Positions 36,184 to 48,324 of a stretch of 64,000 nt of DNA are shown one piece after another. The position numbers were made by a program, and so were the translations under genes. The notes under the pieces were generated by a model that searched no databases, was not told where the DNA came from, and was given only the letters and a program-made list of their open reading frames with translations. Origin of the DNA: Paludibacteraceae bacterium (GTDB lineage: Bacteria; Bacteroidota; Bacteroidia; Bacteroidales; Paludibacteraceae); NCBI GenBank assembly GCA_024401435.1, contig JAKSLB010000002.1, positions 153,441 to 217,440 of the forward strand, given 5' to 3'. Each line of letters opens with the position of its first letter. Within the stretch, counting starts at the first letter, position 1.

Positions 36184-37284
36184 TTATGGCTTGTATTGAG
36201 AACGAACAAGTAATTCTTGCGCATCGATATTGTCAAAAAGAAGATTTTCAAGCGTGAGTTGCTTGTTTTGTTCCATGTACTCATGAACAATTTTCCATCC
36301 TAACCAAAGGACAGCCTGACTAGGTGCTTGATGTCCTTCATTATCGGAAAAATATTTTGTGTTGTTCGCAGGGAAAATAAAATCAGAAATGGTTTTGCCA
36401 TCTGTGTTGAATAGTAAATTGTATTCTCTTAGATAGTTCCACATTCCTTTCTCATTTTGTTCGCACCATTCCCATTGATCTTGGTTATAACCGATAATCA
36501 ATTTCTTGTTAGTTCTATTCAGTATGGATTCAACTATGTACATCATTTTCCCATAATGAATCATGTTATCCATTAAATTGCTTGATTCTTTTGTTATTGG
36601 GTATTCTGAACAAATCCAATGATATAAGGCGTCAGGAATGATCTTTTCTCTTTTTAAATTGGGAATCATATAATCATATATTCCTGGTACATATTGGTAA
36701 TTTTTATAGCCTTCACCTAAAAAATATTCTAAGGAAATATAGATGGAAGATGAGTCTGTGGCGATGTATTCGGCAAATCCGGAAAAAAATGTGCAAACTT
36801 TTGGAATATTAAAACTTGGTATTAATGTTTTGGCTCTTGAAAAAGCCATTGTGAATCCTGCCTCTAAGTCTGTTACGCCTTTGAATTCATGTTCACAGTC
36901 TTTGTATAAATCGTTGTATGCTGGATGAGAAAGAAACAGATAAAATAGTGTGACAGGTGATATGTTGGAGGCACCCGTCATAGCTCCTAATTGATATAAA
37001 TATAATTGGTATTTATCACCATATTTTTTTTCGATCTCATTGAGCTGTTCGCTTAGACAAATAGAATCTTGTTTGGGAATATCAACTGTCATAACATCGT
37101 AATCCCCTGTTCTTGCGGGTTTTGTAATGCATCGATCTAATTGATAAATCTCTTTATCCATTCTGATGATCTCAGTTTTTGCTTCAGGAATAGTTTCGCA
37201 CGTAACTTGTTGAAAGCGATTCTGCTTGTTACAACTAAATGTAACAAGCAGAATTAATGGTATGATTCTAAATGACTTTTTCAT
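36184..37284 (-). CDS. gldB: Gliding motility lipoprotein GldB-like
   Basis: A 366-residue lipoprotein of the GldB family, needed for gliding in flavobacteria and kept in many non-gliding Bacteroidetes. The signal ends LLVTFSC, with the lipidated cysteine at residue 18. Features I recognise are LFYLFLSHPAYNDLYKDCE near residue 118, then the metalloprotease-like helix FAEYIATDSSSIYISLEYFLG and, near the C-terminus, HQAPSQAVLWLGWKIVHEYM. The role of GldB is not settled. It lies 12 bases after the ABC-F gene and is probably cotranscribed with it. Its presence alone does not show that the cell glides. Confidence 0.88.
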   Translation of the reverse strand: MKKSFRIIPLILLVTFSCNKQNRFQQVTCETIPEAKTEIIRMDKEIYQLDRCITKPARTGDYDVMTVDIPKQDSICLSEQLNEIEKKYGDKYQLYLYQLGAMTGASNISPVTLFYLFLSHPAYNDLYKDCEHEFKGVTDLEAGFTMAFSRAKTLIPSFNIPKVCTFFSGFAEYIATDSSSIYISLEYFLGEGYKNYQYVPGIYDYMIPNLKREKIIPDALYHWICSEYPITKESSNLMDNMIHYGKMMYIVESILNRTNKKLIIGYNQDQWEWCEQNEKGMWNYLREYNLLFNTDGKTISDFIFPANNTKYFSDNEGHQAPSQAVLWLGWKIVHEYMEQNKQLTLENLLFDNIDAQELLVRSQYKP

Positions 37285-37296
37285 TTATATCTGTTT

Positions 37297-38955
<1,659 letters not shown>

Positions 38956-39013
38956 TTAATTGGAACAAGAAAGTTGTATTTCTTTTGTTCCTTTTTTAGA
39001 TGATTTTGTGTGA

Positions 39014-39898
39014 CTATTTTACATTCATTAAGTGTAAATCAGAGGTTTCGATCCATTTAATTTCTGGGTCTCTTTTAAACCATGTTATCTGTTTCTTAGC
39101 ATAATGCCTTGTGTTTTGTTGTATCATTTGTTTGGCGTAGTCTAAGGTCCAATTGCCATCAAAATATTGGAATAACTCTTTGTAACCTACTGTGTTCAAC
39201 GCATTTAATTCTCGGTATGGATAAAGAGAACGTGCTTCTTCAAGAAGTCCATTGTCAAACATCTTCTCAACTCGGAGATTGATTCGTTCATATAATTCTT
39301 CTCTTGGACGTGTGATTCCTATTTTTTCTATTACGAATGGTCTTTCTTTTTTGCTGTTTTTACGAATAGAAGAGTAGGGTTGACCAGTTTGTATACATAT
39401 TTCTAATGCATGGATGATTCGTTTGCCGTTTTTTAAATCAATTGTGTTATAATAGTCTGGATCTAATAGTCTCAATTGATTTCGTAAGGGATCTAATCCA
39501 TCTGTTTCAAATGTTTCCCAAAGAGATTTGCGTAGATCTTCGTCAATGTTAGGAACATCATCAATTCCTTTGCATATTGCATCTATGTAAAGCATTGAAC
39601 CGCCAGTCATGATGAGAGTGTCATGCTTTTGAAAAAGTTCTTCACATTTAGCTAATGCATCTATTTCATATTTCCCGCAGCTATAATAATCGTGTATGGA
39701 AAGATTTCCAACAAAATGATGAGGTACTCTGTTTAGCTCTTTTTCTGTTGGTGCAGCTGTGCCAATTTTCATTTCACGAAACATCTGTCGAGAATCACAC
39801 GACAATATTTCCGTGTGTAATTGTTCTGCTAGTTGAAGACTAAATTCGGTTTTGCCAACAGCTGTGGGACCAAGAATGATGATTAATTTTTTTTCCAT
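39014..39898 (-). CDS. miaA: tRNA dimethylallyltransferase
   Basis: Adds a dimethylallyl group to A37 of tRNAs reading codons that start with U. The P-loop [11 protein letters not shown] lies near residues 10-20, followed by [19 protein letters not shown]. The conserved [18 protein letters not shown] is near residue 95, and the C-terminal half contains the tRNA-binding [18 protein letters not shown] at 39898 gives 294 residues, usual for Bacteroidetes MiaA; a longer frame would need a TTG at 39913 inside the upstream terminator and is unlikely. The start is 13 bases past the U-tract of the glgP terminator. Confidence 0.95.
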   Translation of the reverse strand: MEKKLIIILGPTAVGKTEFSLQLAEQLHTEILSCDSRQMFREMKIGTAAPTEKELNRVPHHFVGNLSIHDYYSCGKYEIDALAKCEELFQKHDTLIMTGGSMLYIDAICKGIDDVPNIDEDLRKSLWETFETDGLDPLRNQLRLLDPDYYNTIDLKNGKRIIHALEICIQTGQPYSSIRKNSKKERPFVIEKIGITRPREELYERINLRVEKMFDNGLLEEARSLYPYRELNALNTVGYKELFQYFDGNWTLDYAKQMIQQNTRHYAKKQITWFKRDPEIKWIETSDLHLMNVK

Positions 39899-39911
39899 AC
39901 TGCGAAGGTAC

Positions 39912-39943
39912 AAAAAAAGCGAGGATGAATCCTCGCTTTTTTT
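39912..39943 (-). terminator. Intrinsic terminator after glycogen phosphorylase
   Basis: GCGAGGAT (39919-39926) pairs with ATCCTCGC (39929-39936), flanked by A7 and T7 that extend the stem. Read on the minus strand it ends in U7 (39918-39912), 13 bases before the miaA ATG. Confidence 0.9.
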
Positions 39944-39961
39944 AAATTATTGAATCTATCA

Positions 39962-42523
39962 TTAGAACCAACGTACGTAACAGAAGTCTTGGCGGTGAAC
40001 CAAATCTTTGTTTTTAGGGAACATGCGGAATGCATATTTATATGCACCTGCACGAGAAATACGATCTTCCAAACGGAAATATAATTTGGTTCCTTCCGAT
40101 TTGTAAAGTTCCATTTCTTTTACATCATCCAATGTTTCATTGTTTTCTGCATTGAAAATTGAAACGAAATCTACACCTATTCCTTTGTCATTTAATTCTT
40201 TTGTGTCGATGACTGCTTCTACCGTGTAGCGGTCTCCAACTTCTGCATTGGTTAATAGCTTGTCAGATAGAGATGTAGAAGTGATTTCTATTTGATCCCA
40301 TTTAGAAGCAACTTCTTCTTTCCATGCTGCGATTTCTTTTGCCTTTGCATAATTGTTTTTGGAAACAAAAGCTTTACGTTCTGCCAATGGATTATAGAAT
40401 TTTCTTGTGTAATCATCCAACATACGTTTGGTTGTATAATTTGGAGTGATCATAGCAAATGAATTCTTTATTGTTTTAATCCAGTCAGGAGAGTATCCCT
40501 TACTGTTTGTTGCATAATACATTGGAATAATTTCAGTTTCCAAAATTCTGTAGATGGTTGATGCATCAAGTTGATCTTGGTAAGCTTGATTTTCATATGT
40601 GCGTTTTTCTGTCAATGCCCAACCTGCACCTTCACGGTAGCCTTCCAACCACCATCCGTCTTTTACGGAAAAGTTGATGACACCATTCATTAGTGCTTTT
40701 TCTCCAGATGTACCAGATGCCTCTAATGGACGAGTAGGAGTGTTCAACCAAATATCAACACCAGAGATTAAACGTTTTGCCAAAGCAATATCATAATTCT
40801 CTAAGAAGATGACTTTACCGATAAATTCTGGCATGCGAGATATCTCGATGATTCTCTTGATTAATCCTTTACCTCCACCATCAGCAGGGTGTGCTTTACC
40901 TGTAAATACGAATGTGACAGGACGGTCTGGATTGTTTACGATTTCTGAAAGTCTTTTTAAATCAGTAAACAAAAGGTGTGCACGTTTGTAAGTAGCAAAA
41001 CGACGACCGAAACCAATTGTTAGTGCATCTGGATTGAATTTGCGCTTGATTTCCATGATTCTGGCAGGATCGCCATTTCTGCTCCAAATTTCAGCATATT
41101 TTGTGTATACGTAGTCTAACAATTTCTTTCTTAAATCTTTTCTGATTTTCCAAATCTCCTCGTCAGGAACATCATAGATTTTTTGCCAAATATCTACGTT
41201 GGATTGATCTTTGTAGAAGTTGTCTCCACCGAATGTTTTCTCGTATAATTTTCTCCATGCAGCATCTGCCCATGATGGTAGATGAACACCATTTGTTACA
41301 TAATTAACATGAGACTCTTCAGGGAAGTAACCTTTCCAAATAGGGGAGAACATCTTTTTAGAAACCTCGCCGTGTAACCAGCTTACACCATTTACTTCTT
41401 GACAAGTATTGCAAGCAAAGACACTCATTGAGAATTTCTCTCCTTTGTCACCTGGATTCTCACGACCCATATCCATTAGTTCATCCCAAGAAATACCTAA
41501 TTTCTCAGCATAATGATAAACGTATTTTCCAAATAATCCTTCGTCAAATTTGTCATGACCAGCAGGTACTGGAGTGTGTACAGTGTATAGAGAAGACGAA
41601 CGTACTACTTCAAAAGCTTGACGGAATGTTAATCCTTCTTCGTGAATATAATCACAAAGACGTTGAACGTTTATCAAGGCTGCGTGACCTTCGTTGCAAT
41701 GGTATGTGTCATGTTTGATTCCCAATTTCTTTAATAGAAGAATACCTCCGATACCTAATAGATATTCTTGCTTCAAACGATTCTCCCAATCACCTCCGTA
41801 TAACATGTGAGTGATAGAACGGTCAAACTCAGAATTCTTGTCAATGTCAGTATCCATTAAGTATAGGTTGATTCTACCAACGGCTACTTTCCAAATGTTT
41901 GCATAGATAATACGATCATGATAAGGAACTTCTAACAAGTCTGCGTTTCCATGTTCGTCTTTTAAAAGAGTGACGGGAAGATTTCCGAAATTTTGAGGTT
42001 CGTAATTGGCTATTTGATCTCCATCCATTGATAATGTTTGGGTAAAATATCCAAATCTATATAAGAAACCAACAGCTGTCATGTCTACATTACAGTCACT
42101 CGCTTCTTTTAAGTAGTCACCTGCTAAAACTCCAAGACCACCAGAGTATATCTTTAAAATGTCTGTGATACCATATTCCATGGAGAAGTAGGCAACAGAA
42201 GGTTTTTTGGGATCTTTAGGTGTGTCAACATATTTTTTGAAATCGTTGTAAACCTTATCTATATTATTCAATAATTCTTTGTTGTTTTCAACTGCGTCTA
42301 GTTTTTCAATTTCAATCGTGTTTAGAAATAGAACAGGATTCTTTCCGCATTTAACCCAAAAATCAGCATCTATTTGCTTGAATAATTTTCTTGATGCGGG
42401 ATTCCATGACCAATATACGTTTTGAGCTATTTCTTGTAATTTTTCCAATTTGGCAGGAACTTTTGCTTTCGTAGTAATCTCCTTCCATTCTGGATTGTTT
42501 GCTAAGTTGATTTTAATACTCAT
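39962..42523 (-). CDS. glgP: Alpha-glucan phosphorylase (DUF3417 type)
   Basis: PLP-dependent glycogen/maltodextrin phosphorylase that releases glucose 1-phosphate from alpha-1,4-glucan. The 853-residue protein has the N-terminal DUF3417-like domain ([21 protein letters not shown] near residue 36). The catalytic GT35-like core includes [19 protein letters not shown]-like [36 protein letters not shown] and [16 protein letters not shown]. The PLP lysine is K609 in [14 protein letters not shown]. It follows glycogen synthase after 34 bases, the usual Bacteroides pairing for glycogen storage and use. No glgB or glgC is in the window. Confidence 0.93.
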   Translation of the reverse strand: MSIKINLANNPEWKEITTKAKVPAKLEKLQEIAQNVYWSWNPASRKLFKQIDADFWVKCGKNPVLFLNTIEIEKLDAVENNKELLNNIDKVYNDFKKYVDTPKDPKKPSVAYFSMEYGITDILKIYSGGLGVLAGDYLKEASDCNVDMTAVGFLYRFGYFTQTLSMDGDQIANYEPQNFGNLPVTLLKDEHGNADLLEVPYHDRIIYANIWKVAVGRINLYLMDTDIDKNSEFDRSITHMLYGGDWENRLKQEYLLGIGGILLLKKLGIKHDTYHCNEGHAALINVQRLCDYIHEEGLTFRQAFEVVRSSSLYTVHTPVPAGHDKFDEGLFGKYVYHYAEKLGISWDELMDMGRENPGDKGEKFSMSVFACNTCQEVNGVSWLHGEVSKKMFSPIWKGYFPEESHVNYVTNGVHLPSWADAAWRKLYEKTFGGDNFYKDQSNVDIWQKIYDVPDEEIWKIRKDLRKKLLDYVYTKYAEIWSRNGDPARIMEIKRKFNPDALTIGFGRRFATYKRAHLLFTDLKRLSEIVNNPDRPVTFVFTGKAHPADGGGKGLIKRIIEISRMPEFIGKVIFLENYDIALAKRLISGVDIWLNTPTRPLEASGTSGEKALMNGVINFSVKDGWWLEGYREGAGWALTEKRTYENQAYQDQLDASTIYRILETEIIPMYYATNSKGYSPDWIKTIKNSFAMITPNYTTKRMLDDYTRKFYNPLAERKAFVSKNNYAKAKEIAAWKEEVASKWDQIEITSTSLSDKLLTNAEVGDRYTVEAVIDTKELNDKGIGVDFVSIFNAENNETLDDVKEMELYKSEGTKLYFRLEDRISRAGAYKYAFRMFPKNKDLVHRQDFCYVRWF

Positions 42524-42557
42524 TTTTTTATCGTTTATATGTTTTTAATTATTTTTT

Positions 42558-44183
42558 TTATTTGGAAAGTGCTATGCTAAATGCTTGTTGATAGTATTGA
42601 ATGAAGTCATTCCAAGAACATTTTTTAGCCAAAGCTATAGCTTTTTTGTGAATTGATTCGATTCCCTTTTTATCCGTTGAGGCAATCGTCTTGATATTGT
42701 TTTGTATCTCATCGGCCACTTCAAAATAATTAGTGTCAGTTCTGTGAATGACAGCTACACCATTTTTTATGTCGACAGGTTTCTGAGAACACCACAACCC
42801 AAATCCTGCAAGGTCTGTCGTGACGGTTGGAATACCAAATACTGCACTTTCAAGCGGCGTGTATCCCCATGGCTCGTAATAAGATGCGAAAATGGTTAAG
42901 TCCAAACCAATGAGAAGATCGTAGTAGCTTTTGTTGAATATTCCATCGTCTCCATTTAAATATGATGGAACCAAAATGACTTTTACGTTCTGATTCTTCT
43001 CGTTGTCAAAATGGAACATACGCATCGTGTGTAAAATCTTGTCATCCATGAAATTGTAAATCTCATGAGTGATGTTTTTCCTATACACATTATATTTTGC
43101 CTCTGGATCTGTAAGCTTTTGTTGTAAATCTTTTCTTGCTCCGACGTTCCAACCTGGCACTAAAACAAAAGCTACAATTTCTTTTTTGAAGGAGTCGTCA
43201 TAGGCAATCATTCGAAGTGATTCTAAGAACATATCAATTCCTTTGTTTCTGAATTCATATCTTCCACTGGTACCAACAAATAGAGCGTCATCATCAATTT
43301 CGTAGCCGAAAAGTTTTTCTGCTACTGTCTTTAATACTTTCCTTGCTTCATTTCTCTTTTTCGTATATTGAGCACCTTTGGGAACGAAATCACCTTCAAA
43401 ACCATTTGGCGTAACAATATCAGGATTCTTTCCTAATAATTGTTTGCATTCTTTTGCAGTGATGTCACTGACGGTAGTGAAACAGTCGGCATGGATTGCT
43501 GCGTTTTTTTCAACTAAGTGTTTGGCTTTGACATTCAGCTCACAAGCCATTTGATCTCCATTGTATCCACTGAAATACTCATAAAGGTTTTTCCCGTTGA
43601 AACAGATGGAACGACCTACTGTTGTTGCATGTGTAGTAAATAGAGTTTTTATATGTGGACAATGAATCTTAGTATACAATAAACCAGAACCCGTTGTCCA
43701 TTCGTGAAATTGAGCGACAATATTCTTGTTCTCAATTTTATGATAGTCGCAAAAATTTTCAATCAATTTGGCCGTTGCATAGCCGAAAAGGACAGATTCT
43801 TTGTAATCGCCGTATGCTTCCATGGAATCTACTTTGAAATGATCCCACATTTCATATAAAAAGGAGTCTGTTTCAGCAGCAAAACCTCTATGGTCAATAA
43901 GAATAACGATCGGCTCTCCTGGAATATTCCATCTTCCTGCACGAACTTTTATATCATTCTTATTGCAATTCGATATCCATTTTTTTAAAATTGATTTGTC
44001 TTCCTTGAAATAGATGTTTTCTTTTCCTTCAAAATCAGGTCCAATATAGATTAATTTATCTGAATAGATGGAGTTTAATGCTTTTGCTTGTGTGGATAAC
44101 ACTGTGTAAATACCTCCAATCTTGTTGCATACTTCCCAACTAATTTCAAATACGTAATCTGGTTTTTTTTCAAGTTCATTCAT
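42558..44183 (-). CDS. Glycogen synthase, GT3-like
   Basis: Builds alpha-1,4-glucan from nucleotide-glucose. The sequence resembles the eukaryotic-type glycogen synthase (GT3) rather than bacterial GlgA. It opens with DYVFEISWEVCNKIGGIYTV, continues with AQFHEWTTGSGLLY and HATTVGRSI, and has the C-terminal YEPWGYTPLESAVFGIPTVT nucleotide-sugar site. The open frame extends upstream to a TTG at 44252, but ATG 44183 begins directly before the conserved region, giving 541 residues. It is followed by glgP 34 bases downstream. A -7 box candidate lies at 44215-44222. Confidence 0.92.
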   Translation of the reverse strand: MNELEKKPDYVFEISWEVCNKIGGIYTVLSTQAKALNSIYSDKLIYIGPDFEGKENIYFKEDKSILKKWISNCNKNDIKVRAGRWNIPGEPIVILIDHRGFAAETDSFLYEMWDHFKVDSMEAYGDYKESVLFGYATAKLIENFCDYHKIENKNIVAQFHEWTTGSGLLYTKIHCPHIKTLFTTHATTVGRSICFNGKNLYEYFSGYNGDQMACELNVKAKHLVEKNAAIHADCFTTVSDITAKECKQLLGKNPDIVTPNGFEGDFVPKGAQYTKKRNEARKVLKTVAEKLFGYEIDDDALFVGTSGRYEFRNKGIDMFLESLRMIAYDDSFKKEIVAFVLVPGWNVGARKDLQQKLTDPEAKYNVYRKNITHEIYNFMDDKILHTMRMFHFDNEKNQNVKVILVPSYLNGDDGIFNKSYYDLLIGLDLTIFASYYEPWGYTPLESAVFGIPTVTTDLAGFGLWCSQKPVDIKNGVAVIHRTDTNYFEVADEIQNNIKTIASTDKKGIESIHKKAIALAKKCSWNDFIQYYQQAFSIALSK

Positions 44184-44214
44184 ATGTATTCTCTGTAGGT
44201 TCCTGAATTTTTGA

Positions 44215-44222
44215 CAAATATA
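44215..44222 (-). promoter_or_regulatory. Possible -7 box for the glycogen genes
   Basis: The minus strand reads TATATTTG, 31 bases upstream of the preferred ATG. No well-spaced TTG was found, so confidence is modest. It also supports ATG 44183 over the longer frame. Confidence 0.45.
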
Positions 44223-44264
44223 ATTAAATTTTTTTGTTTTTTTTATTGACAAAAAACTTTTTTA

Positions 44265-46955
44265 TTAGTACCAAGTTGGATAATCACTTGAATCTTTTCT
44301 CTTCTCATATTTCAAGTCTTGCAACATAGAAGAATTTACTCCTATATGAAAGTTGAATCCTTGATTTGTACCAAATGGTATAAAGTCCAAGTTGGCTGAC
44401 CAACAATGCAAATTTCTTTTTACACCGCATGATGTATAGGACATTTCGTGATTCAAAAAGTCATATCCAGAACTGATGTTGAAACTCCAGTTTTTAGAAA
44501 AACTAATGCTCCCTGAGAAATTTAGTGTTTGGGTTAACCTTCTGTCAAATTCTAATGTCTCTTTGTTGAATTTGTAATTTCCGTAAGACACGGAATAACT
44601 GATGTTCAAATTCCAAGGGAGAGAAAATTTCTCATATCCGTTTGGATCCTCTTTTTTATTGGCTTGCTCCTGTTCTTGCTCTGCAACTTGGTCGTCTAAT
44701 AAATCATCCAAATTTTCTGCATCAGGATTTAAATCTTCATCAGTCTCTTCACTTCCTTTTTTCTTCTTTTTGAATGTGTTATTATTGAAGGTGTAGTTGA
44801 AGGAAGTCCTTGCATTGGTTAGCCTAAACAATCTTCCATTACGTTCCATTTCGGATTGTGTGGATTTATAGTATGAACCATCTTTGTCTAATTTATATGT
44901 GTAGGGACAGAATCCTGCTGTTACATTTAAATTGATTCGCTTCGGCAACTTTAGTCGTAAACTTGCGTTCAAGTCTGACCATGGAGCCTCATCATCTTTT
45001 GAGAAAAGATTATAACTTGTATTTAACGACAAATTATCAATAAGAGATATCTTCTTAAATCCTGTAGTGTCTTTGTCGGAAACCACCTTCATCTCTACAT
45101 TGTTGGATAGGCTAAGATTGATAACGCCTCCACCTCTACTAGTGGGACCACCATAATAATTATCATTAAAATAGCCATATTGGATAGTGTCTAAAGAACC
45201 ATCCTGAAATCGTCTTGTGTATTCATCATAATATTTTTGACCGAAGTTAGGCCAAGGTCTTTCCATTTCGGGTGAGAATGATAAAGAAGCAGAAGGTTGA
45301 AGAACGTGTCGAATCATACTGATTTTCTTTCCCCAAATCGGTTGGAAAAATCCGTATAATTGTGTGCTCATACTTAAACTTGCACTCATATCGTTAATTC
45401 TATAAAAACCATTCTCATAAGTCTTTTCTATCTTTTCTTCTTGCTCATTCCATTTTTGATATGCTTTTTTGAAATACCATTTTTCGTTATAACTCAAAGA
45501 TGGTGTAAATATTAAATATTTAAATAATGTATAAGAAGCACCAATGCTCAATTGATTTTTAACACCATTGTTCCAATCGTTTAAAAGGTTAGCTTCAAAT
45601 AATTTATCTTGTTTTGTTGATATGTAATTGTCAAAGTTTAATCCGTAATTCAAATAAATTTTTTCAAACCATTTGTCTTTCCCAACTTTCTCTTTCTTTT
45701 TGAACGGATAAACACGAGACATGTTTAAATTGATTGTGGGAAGTCTTAGAGATAACGTCGAGTCACTTTGTCTTTGATTCAAAGTGAAGTTGGTTGTTAA
45801 AGAGAATGGAGATTCTGGGAAGTTATAGGTGTAGTTGATACTAGATGATTTGTTGTTTTCACCATAGGATGAAGGATTATAATGTGAGTTTGTATTGTTT
45901 TTATTATATGATGAAGAGGTAAAATTGATGGATGATGAAAATGTGCTAAATGGATTAGCTTTTGGATCTTGTGTATGCGTCCAAATAATTTTAAAGTCGT
46001 TGACTTGAGAATAGTCAGGAAGCGTTTTCTCACTTGTTTTTGTGGATTGATAACTTAAGTTGATGTGCCCACTGAACTTATATCTTTTCCTATACTGAGA
46101 GACAGCACTAATTGCCCATGATCCTTTTGTGTATATGTCGCCTCTTAATGCTAAATCACAATAGTCGTTAATGGCTAAATAATAACCTCCATTTTTAAGA
46201 TAAAATCCTCTCGAAGTCTCTTCTCCGAATGTGGGCATTAATATACCAGATGAGTATTTTTCAGTGAATGGGAAAAATCCAAAAGGCAATGCTAAAGGTA
46301 GGGGAACATCTTCAATAACAAGATAGGCTGGTCCTGCAACAATGTAATCTTTCGGCTTTACTTTCGCTTTTGTTAAATTAAGGTAGAAATGAGGATGCTC
46401 GTGATTGTCGCAGGTCGTATATTTACCGTTTTTCATTAAGAAAGTGTTATCTTCTAATTTTTTTGCTTTCTCACTTGTGACGTAACCATCACCTTGTTGA
46501 GTAACCACATTTCGGATTAGTCCTTTTTTTGTTTTGAAATTAAAATCTATACCTTCTGATTCGTAACTTTCATTTCCATCTTTAAAAATCGGTTTTCCGA
46601 ATAAAGCACCAGTAGAATCTACTCCAGCTTTGGCATGAACAAGATTACTATCTGTGTTTAGTTCAATGTGATCGGACGTTAATTCCATTGTTTCATAAGA
46701 AACTTTCGCTTCTCCATATAGATAAGCATGCCCATTTGCGTAAAAAACAATTGAATCTTTCGCAGAATAGTTTACAATGTCTGTTATTGCATCTTTCGAA
46801 TATCTCTTTTTCGGTGTGCTTGTTTTGGTGGAATCAGTTAAGGTTGAGTCGTTTGCCTCTTTTGATGAGATGCTTTTTGCCATTGTATTCGTTGCACAAA
46901 TGATCGAAAACAAGACAAAAAAAGAAATAATTTTATATAAATTATTGTGTATCAA
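44265..46955 (-). CDS. lptD: LPS-assembly protein LptD-like outer-membrane protein
   Basis: Outer-membrane beta-barrel that inserts lipopolysaccharide into the outer leaflet. A signal peptide covers about residues 1-26. An OstA-like periplasmic domain (about 55-210) shows the jellyroll strands YANGHAYLYGEAKVSYETME and LVHAKAGVDSTGALFG. The family phrase PFGFFPFTEKYSSGILMPTF (about 225-244) precedes a long barrel with alternating strands up to residue 896. An acidic insert with KKKKGSEETDEDLNPDAENL (about 722-741) interrupts the barrel, probably an external or periplasmic loop. It is the last of the minus-strand block, opposite the amidase gene. Confidence 0.9.
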   Translation of the reverse strand: MIHNNLYKIISFFVLFSIICATNTMAKSISSKEANDSTLTDSTKTSTPKKRYSKDAITDIVNYSAKDSIVFYANGHAYLYGEAKVSYETMELTSDHIELNTDSNLVHAKAGVDSTGALFGKPIFKDGNESYESEGIDFNFKTKKGLIRNVVTQQGDGYVTSEKAKKLEDNTFLMKNGKYTTCDNHEHPHFYLNLTKAKVKPKDYIVAGPAYLVIEDVPLPLALPFGFFPFTEKYSSGILMPTFGEETSRGFYLKNGGYYLAINDYCDLALRGDIYTKGSWAISAVSQYRKRYKFSGHINLSYQSTKTSEKTLPDYSQVNDFKIIWTHTQDPKANPFSTFSSSINFTSSSYNKNNTNSHYNPSSYGENNKSSSINYTYNFPESPFSLTTNFTLNQRQSDSTLSLRLPTINLNMSRVYPFKKKEKVGKDKWFEKIYLNYGLNFDNYISTKQDKLFEANLLNDWNNGVKNQLSIGASYTLFKYLIFTPSLSYNEKWYFKKAYQKWNEQEEKIEKTYENGFYRINDMSASLSMSTQLYGFFQPIWGKKISMIRHVLQPSASLSFSPEMERPWPNFGQKYYDEYTRRFQDGSLDTIQYGYFNDNYYGGPTSRGGGVINLSLSNNVEMKVVSDKDTTGFKKISLIDNLSLNTSYNLFSKDDEAPWSDLNASLRLKLPKRINLNVTAGFCPYTYKLDKDGSYYKSTQSEMERNGRLFRLTNARTSFNYTFNNNTFKKKKKGSEETDEDLNPDAENLDDLLDDQVAEQEQEQANKKEDPNGYEKFSLPWNLNISYSVSYGNYKFNKETLEFDRRLTQTLNFSGSISFSKNWSFNISSGYDFLNHEMSYTSCGVKRNLHCWSANLDFIPFGTNQGFNFHIGVNSSMLQDLKYEKRKDSSDYPTWY

Positions 46956-46994
46956 AAGAATAATTATGTTTATATTTGTATTTTATAATGAATG

Positions 46995-47002
46995 CAAATT
47001 TA
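46995..47002 (-). promoter_or_regulatory. Probable -7 box of lptD
   Basis: The minus strand reads TAAATTTG followed by C, a perfect TAnnTTTG box 39 bases upstream of the lptD ATG. It lies back-to-back with the amidase -7 box at 47017-47024. Confidence 0.6.
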
Positions 47003-47016
47003 CGAATAATTTTTGC

Positions 47017-47024
47017 TAAATTTG
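47017..47024 (+). promoter_or_regulatory. Probable -7 box of the amidase-mlaD transcript
   Basis: TAAATTTG followed by C, 27 bases upstream of ATG 47052. A well-spaced TTG was not found. It is divergent with the lptD box on the opposite strand. Confidence 0.55.
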
Positions 47025-47051
47025 CCACTGAAATATTAAAAATAGAATTTG

Positions 47052-48296
47052 ATGAAAAATTCTTTGAATATTATACGTTTTTTATGTTTCGTAGGCTTTT
47101 TGTGTTTCTTTGTTTTTTCAGCATTTGCAGAAAAACAATTTGTTGTTGTTATTGATGCAGGACATGGAGGAAAAGATGCTGGAGCAATCGGATATACATT
47201 AAAGTTAAAAGAAAAAACAGTGAATTTAAAAGCAGCACTAAAATTAGGTCAGTTGCTAGAAAAAGAACCGGGTGTAAAAGTTGTTTATACTCGTAAAAAA
47301 GATGTCTTTATTCCGTTGGATGATCGTGCGCAAATTGCCAATAAGGCTAAGGCAGATTTGTTTATTTCGATTCATACGAATGCAGCAGAGAATCGGTCAG
47401 CAAAAGGAACGGAAACATATACGGTTGGTTCTTCTTCTGCCAACTTGGAAGTTGCCATGAGAGAGAATTCTGTTATTCTGTATGAGTCTGACTATAGGAC
47501 TAAGTATAAGGGTTTTGATAATAGCACTGAATCTTATATCATGTTTGATTATATTCAATCTAAGTATATTGAACAAAGTGTGAGTCTCGCTTCAAATATT
47601 GAAAAACAGTTTGTTTCGTCAAAAAGGACAAGTAGAGGTGTAAAACAAGCAGGTTTTTGGGTTTTGAAACAAACTTCGATGCCCGCTGTTTTGGTTGAAT
47701 TGGGCTATATCTCAAATAAGGAAGAGGAAGCATTCTTAAATAAAGATTCGTCTATTGATAAAATGGCGAAAGCTATGTATAATGCGTTTGTAGCATATAA
47801 AAAGAAACATGATAAAAAGGATGGAACTGCCTATCAAGAAGAATTAAAAAAATCGGAAAATCAAAAAAGTGTTGATAATCCTAAGATAGAAGAAAATAAA
47901 ACAGAAGAAAAAAATAATACGAATGTCAAAAAAACAGAAATAGTAACCAAACCAGATACTATTAAGGTTGATACTACTCGAGTGGTAAAAGAGGATAAAA
48001 AAGAAATAACGGAAAAACCAGTTGAGGAAGATGTGATTAGATATGCTGTCCAGTTCTGTAGCTCAAGTACAAAGAAACCTTTGGATTGTCGTGATTTTAA
48101 AGGATGTGTGCCTGCAAAAGAATTTGTGGAAACAGGTACTTATAAATATAAATATGTATATGGTGATGAAAAGACATTTCAGGATGGGGTGAAATTAAGA
48201 GATGAAGTAAAGAAAAAATTCCCTGATGCTTTTCTCGTCGTTATTAAAAATGGTGTGAAGTTACCAACAAGTGAAGCAAGGAATTATTATAAATAA
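47052..48296 (+). CDS. N-acetylmuramoyl-L-alanine amidase (Amidase_3) with C-terminal SPOR-like region
   Basis: Zinc amidase that cleaves the stem peptide from N-acetylmuramic acid in peptidoglycan, acting in the periplasm during cell separation. Signal peptide at about residues 1-26. The catalytic domain (28-250) shows VVIDAGHGGKDAGAIG (zinc His and Glu region), DLFISIHTNAAEN (second His) and PAVLVELGYISNKEEE (catalytic Glu). A Lys/Glu-rich low-complexity linker (about 255-325) leads to a C-terminal module RYAVQFCSSSTKKP, ending VVIKNGVKLP, similar to SPOR-type glycan-binding domains. The upstream TTG at 47049 is in frame, but ATG 47052 is preferred. Confidence 0.93.
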   Translation: MKNSLNIIRFLCFVGFLCFFVFSAFAEKQFVVVIDAGHGGKDAGAIGYTLKLKEKTVNLKAALKLGQLLEKEPGVKVVYTRKKDVFIPLDDRAQIANKAKADLFISIHTNAAENRSAKGTETYTVGSSSANLEVAMRENSVILYESDYRTKYKGFDNSTESYIMFDYIQSKYIEQSVSLASNIEKQFVSSKRTSRGVKQAGFWVLKQTSMPAVLVELGYISNKEEEAFLNKDSSIDKMAKAMYNAFVAYKKKHDKKDGTAYQEELKKSENQKSVDNPKIEENKTEEKNNTNVKKTEIVTKPDTIKVDTTRVVKEDKKEITEKPVEEDVIRYAVQFCSSSTKKPLDCRDFKGCVPAKEFVETGTYKYKYVYGDEKTFQDGVKLRDEVKKKFPDAFLVVIKNGVKLPTSEARNYYK

Positions 48297-48324
48297 ACAT
48301 AACTTAGATTAAATTAGAATAGAT

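Noticed and set aside
42558-44252. Longer 564-residue start for glycogen synthase
   Set aside because: It needs a TTG start and adds 23 residues without family similarity; a -7 box lies between the TTG and ATG 44183.
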